A stretch of DNA of 64,000 nucleotides from Phycisphaera sp. GTDB taxonomy: Bacteria > Planctomycetota > Phycisphaerae > Phycisphaerales > UBA1924. Each line of letters opens with the position of its first letter. Positions within the stretch are counted from its first letter, which is position 1. Below, piece by piece: positions 58,747-64,000 of the stretch. The stretch spans positions 186,001-250,000 of the forward strand of contig JACKGZ010000004.1 of NCBI GenBank assembly GCA_020639255.1. Reading direction: 5' to 3'. A program made the translations under genes and the position numbers. The notes beneath the pieces are model-generated. The model was not told the origin of the DNA, searched no databases, and saw only the letters and a program-made list of their open reading frames with translations.

Positions 58747-60705
58747 TTAGCCTTTGATCTCCGCGAGCATGCGCCGAGCGGTGCGGGTCGCCCGCGATCG
58801 CTCGGCCTGCTCTTCGCCCGTACGTGCCAACTCGGCGACGCGGGCGGCAAGGTCGGTCCAGCGTCGACCCGCGACGGGTCGGAGTTCCGCGATGCTGCGC
58901 TCGACGAGCCAGAGAGCCGCAGCTCTTGCGGCCTGATTCTCATCCGCGAGTGTGCCGAGGACTCGGTCGACGGTGTCCGCAGGTGCGGTCTGATCCTTGA
59001 GCAGCACACGCAGAGCGCTCGTCTGCACGCGGTGGTTCGGGTCATCGATCGCCGGCTTGATCACCTCGACCATCGACGAAGCGCGCCCGCGTGGGCGCTT
59101 GGGCTCGGCCTCGACCGCGGTCGCGCGGATGCGGGCGTCGTGGTGCGAGCGGGCGGCTGCGAGCAGCTTGGCGACCGAGGGGTGCGCGAGCTGCGGGATC
59201 GCGGTCAGGACCGCGGAGATGATCCGCCACGCGGGCGAGTCGTCGCGACGGAACGCCTGCTCGATCGTGCGGATGAGATCCGGAGCGAGCTCCTGGGCGA
59301 GATTCATCTGGCGGATCACGCGGATCGCGCCCAAGACCTCACGCTCCTGCTGCGAATCGAGCCCCGCGCGGAGGCGGGCGATCGTCTTGTCACGGTCGGT
59401 CGACACCGAACGCATGGTCTCGACAAGCTGACGCTGATGACGCGGGCGTTCGGCGACGATCGTGCGCACGCTCGGGTGGATCGAGCGCCCGAGCGTGGCG
59501 CGGAAGTCGTCGGTGAGTGCGCCCGAGTGGAGCAGGCGAAGGGCGGCGGAGCGTGCGACGGGTTCGCTCGGATCGAGCGCGAAGTCACGCAGCAGTGTTG
59601 CCGGCGCTCGGCGGACGGCGGCGAGACGCGCGGGGTCGTCTTCGTCTGCGAGCGTGGGCTCGAGGAGGCCGTCGATGTGCGCAGGTTCCGGGCCGATCGC
59701 GTCGAGCCAGAGGGGCAGGCCTCGACGGGCACTGACTGGGGCGGCCTCGATCTGCTCCAGATCCGGGAAGAGCCTGGGCCGCTCTGCGCGGGTGACGCGG
59801 GCACGGATCGGGACACGGCGGGCGGGGCGCAGGCCCAGGTGCGCGTTCGTCAGGACGGCGTTCATCTCGCTCATCGAGCCCGGGGCACAGAGTCGCTCGA
59901 TCGCGGACTTGCGGAACTCGCCCTCGGTGAGCAATTCCCACGCGCGGAGTCGCCCGGCGGGGCCCGGCACGCGTTTGAGAGCCGCGCGGAGTCCCATGCG
60001 AACGGCTTCGTCGGCGTTCTTCATCCAACGGGCGAGATCGGTGTCGACGAGACCTCGCCGGACGGCCGGGTCGAGCAAGAGGATCGCGGCTTCCATGACC
60101 GGGCCCGATCGGTGCTCGGGATAGCGCTCGGCGGCACGGAGCACGGCCAGAATCGTGCCGGCTTGTCGTGCGGTGACGGGCGAGCCCGCGATGCGCTGCT
60201 CGGCGAGCGCTCGCGCGAGCGCGAGGACCGCGCTCGCGGCCTGATTCGCAACGGTTTCGTCGCGGTCTTCGATGAGTGGGAGCACGCCCGGGAGAAGTGA
60301 TGGCTCATTGGCGTCGGTTGCGAGTTCGATCGCGGATCGGCGCACGTCCGGGGAGCTGTCGGTTGCGAGCACGCCGACGAGACTTGTGAGCCCCGGGCCG
60401 ACGTGCTTGCGGACGGCGGCTCGTGATTGTTCGGGCAGGTGCGTGTACACGCCGGCGAGCCGGTGGTGGATGCGGTCGGCACGGGCCTGTCGGATGCGCG
60501 CGATCGTGCGCAGGGTTTCGTCGATCGGGTCGTGCCGATCTGATTCAACGGGCGCGGTCCGGAGCTTCTCACTCAATTCGAGGAGCGCCAGCACATGCTC
60601 GGGTGATTCAGACTTTCTGAGATTCCGCGAGGCTCGCGCCAGGCGCAGCGAGAGCCTGGGCGAGACCGCCAGGAGCAGCGCGGATTGGAGACGATCGGTC
60701 GGCAT
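58747..60705 (-). CDS. HEAT-repeat protein of unknown function
   Basis: A 652-aa soluble, Arg/Ala-rich alpha-solenoid protein. HEAT-like units are visible, e.g. LTSLVGVLATDSSPDVRRSAIELATDANEPSLLPGVLPLIEDRDETVANQAASAVLALARAL and IKPAIDDPNHRVQTSALRVLLKDQ. No signal peptide or catalytic motif. Its stop immediately follows the convergent ispG stop. HEAT proteins usually scaffold protein complexes; no partner is obvious here. Confidence 0.75.
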   Translation of the reverse strand: MPTDRLQSALLLAVSPRLSLRLARASRNLRKSESPEHVLALLELSEKLRTAPVESDRHDPIDETLRTIARIRQARADRIHHRLAGVYTHLPEQSRAAVRKHVGPGLTSLVGVLATDSSPDVRRSAIELATDANEPSLLPGVLPLIEDRDETVANQAASAVLALARALAEQRIAGSPVTARQAGTILAVLRAAERYPEHRSGPVMEAAILLLDPAVRRGLVDTDLARWMKNADEAVRMGLRAALKRVPGPAGRLRAWELLTEGEFRKSAIERLCAPGSMSEMNAVLTNAHLGLRPARRVPIRARVTRAERPRLFPDLEQIEAAPVSARRGLPLWLDAIGPEPAHIDGLLEPTLADEDDPARLAAVRRAPATLLRDFALDPSEPVARSAALRLLHSGALTDDFRATLGRSIHPSVRTIVAERPRHQRQLVETMRSVSTDRDKTIARLRAGLDSQQEREVLGAIRVIRQMNLAQELAPDLIRTIEQAFRRDDSPAWRIISAVLTAIPQLAHPSVAKLLAAARSHHDARIRATAVEAEPKRPRGRASSMVEVIKPAIDDPNHRVQTSALRVLLKDQTAPADTVDRVLGTLADENQAARAAALWLVERSIAELRPVAGRRWTDLAARVAELARTGEEQAERSRATRTARRMLAEIKG

Positions 60706-60802
60706 CGGGTCAGGCGTCGGCGATGGATTGTGTATCGGTCATGTGACCCATTCTGCAAAAAGTGACAGCCTCTACGAGGAAAAGGGGTTTCATTTTTGGG
60801 GA

Positions 60803-60920
60803 GGCACAATATGATGTGCCCTTGGATCGGAGCGATCCAACTACCCTGTTTGAGTCGGTATGGAAGACAGGGGCTCGATGGGGCTACCGTATCGGTGCAC
60901 TGGGCCACGCAGGGATGCGT
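60803..60920 (+). ncRNA. Candidate structured RNA in the 60706-61014 gap
   Basis: The 309-base intergenic stretch has no convincing gene. It contains at least five ordered perfect hairpins: GGCACA/TGTGCC (60803-60820), TTGGATCG-GAG-CGATCCAA (60822-60840), CCCTGT/ACAGGG (60844-60872), ACCG/CGGT (60886-60896) and ACGCA-GGGA-TGCGT (60907-60920). This can be a leader of the DUF2617-like gene or an independent RNA; strand is assigned from the downstream gene. No known RNA family was recognised. Confidence 0.35.
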
Positions 60921-61014
60921 AGCTGGCAGACAGCGACGGAGCGCCCCCCGAGCACGAGCGCGGGCGGATCCGACATAGAGGCCGTCAGGATCGACGGCGC
61001 TGGAGCCAGCCAAG

Positions 61015-61557
61015 ATGAAAACCATCGCGAGGCAGTTGAGCACACAGTCCTATCAGGTCGTGCTGTACAACCGGGCGTTGCACCCGGAATTGTTTGATCT
61101 GCGTGACCGCAAGGTGACGACGCACGGGCGATACGAGCTGGAATCGTGGCTCATGCCCGGCAATCACGTTCTTCGATTTGGGCTCGGTGAATTCTGCCTT
61201 TCCGAGCTCGTGATCGATCGCGAGAACAATCTGCCTGCGACGGGCGTCGTGTCGGCATTCCCGTGCGCTGGCGAGCGGGACTTCGAGCAGAAATTCGCGG
61301 CCGAGAAGGTGAACTACCTCTCGACCGTGCAGACCGAAACGCTCAGCGAGAACCTGTACCTGACGACGCACCGGGAGATGGTCGAGCACATCCGCGAGAA
61401 CGGGTCGCAATCGATCGGCTGGGACACCGAGGCGGGGCCCAACCTCTCGATCCTGGACGTCCAGGCGATGGCCAGCGAGGTGCACATCCAGGCGTACCAC
61501 CTCGTCGCCCATGGCGGGTTCGTCCTGCGGACGCAGACCATTTTCGAACACAAGTAG
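61015..61557 (+). CDS. DUF2617-like conserved protein
   Basis: A 180-aa soluble protein resembling the DUF2617 group. Family-like segments are YQVVLYNRALHPELFDLRDRKVTTHGRYELESWLMPGNHVLRF, FPCAGERDFEQKF, YLSTVQTETLSENLY and the C-terminal LSILDVQAMASEVHIQAYHLVAHGGFVLRTQTIFE. No known activity. It follows a structured 309-base gap and ends at a strong terminator, so it is monocistronic. The family name is from memory of sequence pattern, hence moderate confidence. Confidence 0.7.
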   Translation: MKTIARQLSTQSYQVVLYNRALHPELFDLRDRKVTTHGRYELESWLMPGNHVLRFGLGEFCLSELVIDRENNLPATGVVSAFPCAGERDFEQKFAAEKVNYLSTVQTETLSENLYLTTHREMVEHIRENGSQSIGWDTEAGPNLSILDVQAMASEVHIQAYHLVAHGGFVLRTQTIFEHK

Positions 61558-61568
61558 ACGGGCAGCAA

Positions 61569-61600
61569 ACCCACGGATCCGAATCCGTGGGTTTCTCTTT
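61569..61600 (+). terminator. Rho-independent terminator after the DUF2617-like gene
   Basis: Perfect 10-bp stem ACCCACGGAT / ATCCGTGGGT with a 4-base loop followed by TTCTCTTT, 11 bases after the stop codon. Confidence 0.9.
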
Positions 61601-61611
61601 GGACAAACATT

Positions 61612-61663
61612 CAACCATTTAGTTGACTATTGGGCGCCACTCGTTATATTAAACCACATGGTT
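61612..61663 (+). promoter_or_regulatory. Promoter and operator of the ArsR-SRPBCC operon
   Basis: TTGACT (61623-61628), 16-base spacer, TATATT (61645-61650). The dyad CAAC-N6-GTTG (61612-61625) overlaps the -35 and AACCA-N2-TGGTT (61652-61663) overlaps the ATG. CAACCAT at the left and ATGGTTG at the right are exact inverted copies. This is the expected layout for autorepression by the ArsR protein. Confidence 0.7.
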
Positions 61664-62014
61664 GTACAACAGCCCGGCCTCGACGACATCTTCCACGCGC
61701 TGGCCCACCCGGCTCGGCGGGAGATGCTGCGGCAGCTCTCGCACGGGGAGCGGAATCTCTCGGAGCTCGCCGAGCCTTTGGACATGTCGTTCCCGGCGGC
61801 CTCGAAGCACGTCCGCGTCTTGGAGCGAGCGAAGCTGGTCAGGCGGCGCGTCGAGGGACGCTCGCACGTCTGCCGGATCGAGGGCGAGCCGATGGCGATG
61901 GCGGTGGAATGGATGGAGGCTTTCCGACGGATCTGGGAGCCGAACTTTGTGCGCCTGGACGCGCTGCTGGAAGAACTGAAGCAGGACCCAAAGAACAAAC
62001 GGGGAGATCGGTGA
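61658..62014 (+). CDS. ArsR-family transcriptional repressor
   Basis: Winged-helix regulator of 118 aa: IFHALAHPARREMLRQLSHGERNLSELAEPLDMSFPAASKHVRVLERAKLVRRRVEGR, with the recognition helix in SFPAASKHVRVL. It lacks the CxC-type metal site of ArsR/SmtB, as in ArsR proteins paired with SRPBCC genes. ATG at 61658 sits eight bases after the -10 hexamer, so its mRNA may be leaderless. It overlaps the SRPBCC gene by one base (TGATG). Likely represses its own operon. Confidence 0.88.
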   Translation: MVVQQPGLDDIFHALAHPARREMLRQLSHGERNLSELAEPLDMSFPAASKHVRVLERAKLVRRRVEGRSHVCRIEGEPMAMAVEWMEAFRRIWEPNFVRLDALLEELKQDPKNKRGDR

Positions 62015-62529
62015 TGTCGATGTCGGACACGTTTCATGTCGAGCCGAGGGGTGATCTGGAGATCTACATCACGCGCGGGTTCGACGCGCCACGCGAGCTG
62101 GTCTGGAAGGCCATGACCACGCCCGAGCTTGTCCGCAGGTGGCTCTACGCGCCCGAGGGCTGGGAGATGACCGTCTGCGAGGGCGAGATCAAAGTCGGCG
62201 GGCGGTATCGGTGGGCGTGGAACGGGCCCGACGGCAAGCCGGCGCTGGAAATCTCGGGTGAGAACACGGTCGTCGAGCCGCCGGCGAAGCTGGTGCACAC
62301 CGAGGCGATGAAGATGTGGGGCCCGGGATTTCCTAAGGAAGGCATGAACCTCGGTGAGCTGCTCGCAACGATGACGCTGACCGAGGAAGACGGTCGCACG
62401 ACGATGGAGATGGTGCTCGCGTTCGCGTCGAAGGAAGCCCGCGACGGCGCGCTCGCTTCGGGCATGGCACAGGGCATGTCGGCTGGGTATCTCAATCTGG
62501 ATGCGATGCTTGAGGAGGACGCACTTTGA
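62014..62529 (+). CDS. SRPBCC (AHSA1-type) domain protein
   Basis: START/Bet v1-like protein of 171 aa: ITRGFDAPRELVWKAMTTPELVRRWLYAPEGWEMTVCEGEIKVGGRYRWAW, the AHSA1 signature, followed by EISGENTVVEPPAKLVHTE and the C-terminal helix. This fold binds hydrophobic ligands in other members; no ligand is known here. It is co-translated with the ArsR gene and the DUF1801 gene. Such ArsR-SRPBCC pairs are common, with function unknown. Confidence 0.88.
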   Translation: MSMSDTFHVEPRGDLEIYITRGFDAPRELVWKAMTTPELVRRWLYAPEGWEMTVCEGEIKVGGRYRWAWNGPDGKPALEISGENTVVEPPAKLVHTEAMKMWGPGFPKEGMNLGELLATMTLTEEDGRTTMEMVLAFASKEARDGALASGMAQGMSAGYLNLDAMLEEDAL

Positions 62530-62927
62530 GTGCGAAGAAGAAGGCGCCGGCGAGTGTGGACGAATTGCTCGAGCAGAGCGAGCATCCGCTCCTCAAAGAC
62601 ATCCAGCGTGTTCGCAAGTTCGTGCTGGGTGTCGACAAGCGGATCGAAGAGGGCGTGAAGTGGAACGGGCCGAGCTATCGGCTTGGTGGGGACTTCGCGA
62701 CGGTACACATGCGCGAGGCGGAGGATGTCTGCTTCATTCTTCATACCGGGGCGAAGAAGCGTGCGAAGCCTCTCAAGATGAGGCTCGCTGACCCGTCGGG
62801 GCTCGTCGAGTGGCTCGCCCAGGACCGGTGCCTGGTCAGGCTTGGGTCGGGAAAGACACTCACGGCGAACCGGAAGGCGTTCGAGGCGATCCTCCGCGAG
62901 TGGATCGGGCAGCTTCCCGAGTCGTGA
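62526..62927 (+). CDS. DUF1801 protein
   Basis: A 133-aa protein of the DUF1801 (YdhG-like) family: VDELLEQSEHPLLKDIQRVRKFVLGVDKRIEEGVKWNGPSYRL, DVCFILHTGAKKRAKPLKMRLADP and the conserved C-terminal region. The start is TTG inside the overlap with the SRPBCC stop. Third gene of the operon; a hairpin with T tract follows. Function unknown. Confidence 0.8.
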   Translation: MSAKKKAPASVDELLEQSEHPLLKDIQRVRKFVLGVDKRIEEGVKWNGPSYRLGGDFATVHMREAEDVCFILHTGAKKRAKPLKMRLADPSGLVEWLAQDRCLVRLGSGKTLTANRKAFEAILREWIGQLPES

Positions 62928-62948
62928 GGTTGGATTGAGACTTGTGAG

Positions 62949-62985
62949 AATCGCCCCGGGGCTGGTGTTCCGGGGCGATTTCGTC
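62949..62985 (+). terminator. Terminator-like hairpin after the ArsR-SRPBCC-DUF1801 operon
   Basis: Perfect 11-bp stem AATCGCCCCGG / CCGGGGCGATT with a 10-base loop, 22 bases after the DUF1801 stop. The following TTTCGTC is a weak T tract, so termination may be partial. Confidence 0.7.
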
Positions 62986-62986
62986 G

Positions 62987-63140
62987 ATAGACTGTGTCTA
63001 TGAGGTCGGATTCGACAGGACGCGAGGCGGTTCAGAGCCGCCGAATTACGACGCCCCGCTGAGGGGCTGCCGGTGATTCTGCCGGCCTCTGCCCGCTCGC
63101 GGGGCCGCCGAGCCAGCTCGGCCCGACGCGTCCGAATCCG
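62987..63140 (+). ncRNA. Candidate structured leader RNA upstream of ileS
   Basis: Between the terminator and the ileS ATG lies a hairpin ATAGAC-TGT-GTCTAT (62987-63001), then a closing stem of 8+6 bp (63007-63014 and 63019-63024 with 63127-63140, one 4-nt bulge) enclosing five non-overlapping hairpins: GGCGG/CCGCC (63026-63042), GCCCC/GGGGC (63053-63067), GCCGG/CCGGC (63069-63086), CCCG/CGGG (63092-63103) and GCCGAG/CTCGGC (63107-63122). It could be a leader controlling ileS, an independent RNA, or a REP/MITE remnant. It lacks the T-box sequence. No coding potential. The spacer 63141-63211 holds another stem near 63174-63194. Confidence 0.4.
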
Positions 63141-63211
63141 CAACTCCCCCACTGTTTGCAGTCAATGATGAACCCCCGGGGCGATGCCTCCGGGTGTGAG
63201 GTACACCAGCC

Positions 63212-64000
63212 ATGTCCGAAGCGACCGAGAAGCCCAACTACAAGAAGACGGTGAACCTGCCCAAGACGCAGTTCCCGATGAAGGCGAACCTGCTCCAAAA
63301 CGAGGCCCAGAGCATCAAGCGTTGGGACAAGATGGGGCTCTACCAGAAGCTCCGCGAGCAGGGCAACAAGAAGCCCAAGGGGCGCTTCGTGTTCCACGAC
63401 GGGCCGCCTTATGCGAACGGCTCGATCCACCTCGGGCACCTCATGAATAAATGCCTGAAGGACTTTGTCGTGCGCAGCAGGACGGTGATGGGATGGGATG
63501 TGCCGTACGTTCCGGGCTGGGACTGTCACGGGCTGCCCATCGAGCACAAGGTGATGACCGGTCTCGTTGAGAGCGGCAAGATCAAGAAGCTCATGGACCT
63601 TGACGAGGACAAGCGCCGGGTCGCGGTGCGGCGTGAGTGCCAGTCGAACGCGGAGAAGTTCCAGAAGCTCCAGGCGGGGCAGATGCAGCGCCTCCTTACG
63701 CTGGCGGACTACGAGGACCCGTACCTGACGATGCAGCCCCGCTACGAACGTGAGGTGCTGGAGGTGCTGGGTGATCTCTGCCGCGAGGGGCTGGTGTACC
63801 GCGCGCTCAAGCCCGTGCACTGGTCGGTGGACAACGAGACGGCGCTTGCTGAGGCGGAGCTTGAGTACTACGACCGCGAGGACTTGTCCGTGTTCGTGGA
63901 CTTCGAGTGCGCCGATGCGGACGACGTGTACGGCCGGTTCGGGCTGACGGGCGACGACCGGCCGCAGACCAAGCCGAGCCTGATGATCTGGACGACGACG
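63212..64000 (+). CDS. ileS: Isoleucyl-tRNA synthetase, 3'-truncated by window edge
   Basis: Class Ia aminoacyl-tRNA synthetase charging tRNA-Ile in the cytoplasm. The first 263 residues are present: the N-terminal extension TVNLPKTQFPMKANLLQNEAQSIKRWDK, the HIGH-type motif PYANGSIHLGHLMNK, and VPGWDCHGLPIEHKV. The KMSKS loop, editing and anticodon domains lie outside. ATG at 63212; no ribosome site is obvious, only a GTGAGG thirteen bases upstream. It is preceded by a 284-base gap with an unusual structured leader. Confidence 0.95.
   Translation, partial: MSEATEKPNYKKTVNLPKTQFPMKANLLQNEAQSIKRWDKMGLYQKLREQGNKKPKGRFVFHDGPPYANGSIHLGHLMNKCLKDFVVRSRTVMGWDVPYVPGWDCHGLPIEHKVMTGLVESGKIKKLMDLDEDKRRVAVRRECQSNAEKFQKLQAGQMQRLLTLADYEDPYLTMQPRYEREVLEVLGDLCREGLVYRALKPVHWSVDNETALAEAELEYYDREDLSVFVDFECADADDVYGRFGLTGDDRPQTKPSLMIWTTT

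Noticed and set aside
60907..60930. SRP (4.5S) RNA 3' end, because GGGATGCGTAGCTGGCAG resembles the E. coli sequence
   Set aside because: The conserved helix 8 loop (GGAA with AGCAGCC side) and the pairing 5' half are absent.
63008..63018. tmRNA 5' end, because GGATTCGACAGG resembles the conserved tmRNA start
   Set aside because: No 7-bp acceptor stem, no T-arm with TTCRA loop at a fitting 3' position, no tag reading frame ending in ALAA-stop, and the region is too short for a one-piece tmRNA. The motif here is the 5' strand of a local closing stem.
62930..63211. T-box leader upstream of ileS
   Set aside because: The conserved T-box antiterminator sequence and a matching isoleucine specifier loop were not found, and the terminator-like stem lies at the 5' side rather than just before the gene.
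1..64000. CRISPR arrays, tRNA or rRNA genes, insertion sequences
   Set aside because: No regularly spaced direct repeats, cloverleaf with TTCRA T-loop, rRNA sequence or transposase was seen; XerC is the only recombinase and looks like the housekeeping enzyme.

Overview
The window is high-GC, gene-dense bacterial DNA, most likely from a flagellated member of the Planctomycetota, with Phycisphaerae the best guess. This is an inference from gene content: Kdo/lipid A genes with a giant LptC/LptA-like protein, TolB-like and LolA-like lipoproteins, a DUF2617 protein, many non-ATG starts and weak Shine-Dalgarno use, and a 27-bp inverted repeat whose arms read 'CCCCTCGC..GCGAGGGG'. No rRNA, tRNA, CRISPR array, transposase or prophage was seen.

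Left part (1-20 kb), mixed housekeeping. It opens with the 3' part of tryptophan 2,3-dioxygenase (kynA), a sensor-less histidine kinase, a cold-shock protein, pnp and rpsO (each followed by its own terminator), an aminotransferase, a heme-motif lipoprotein overlapping scpA, and then kpsF-kdsC followed by a 979-aa LptC/LptA-like protein (Kdo synthesis and LPS export). After a perfect inverted repeat come an orphan nuoC, a TolB-like lipoprotein with a long structured leader, a CsgG/LpoB-like lipoprotein, xerC, a LolA-like secreted protein, folK and a FliA-type sigma factor.

Middle part (about 19.6-49.7 kb), one large minus-strand flagellar cluster. In transcription order: TPR protein, FlgN-like chaperone, a cytosolic histidine kinase and sigma-54 activator (FlrB/FlrC type), flgB, flgC, fliE, fliF, fliG, fliH, fliI, fliJ, a MotE-like protein, fliK, flgD, a TIGR02530-like gene, flgE, flbD, motA, motB, fliL, fliN, fliO, fliP, fliQ, fliR, flhB, flhA, flhF, flhG, a small membrane protein and the sigma factor. 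Most junctions are overlapping stop/start codons. It encodes basal body, export apparatus, hook, stator, placement GTPase/ATPase and a regulatory cascade. fliM, flagellins, filament caps, rod/ring genes (flgF-flgI) and hook-junction proteins are not here. TGCGCA-type dyads recur in three intergenic gaps of this cluster.

Right part (49.8-64 kb). It holds a co-directional set of envelope genes (RDD protein with a signal peptide, LolA/LolB-like lipoprotein, two small conserved proteins), then divergent lpxI, a TlyA/FtsJ-like methyltransferase, obg, a PilZ c-di-GMP receptor, a Fur-family regulator, a GNAT acetyltransferase, ispG, a HEAT-repeat protein, a DUF2617-like gene, an ArsR-SRPBCC-DUF1801 operon with an obvious operator, and the 5' part of ileS behind a strikingly structured leader. 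Two intergenic regions (about 60803-60920 and 62987-63140) each contain five or more consecutive perfect hairpins and are the best candidates for unannotated structured RNAs.
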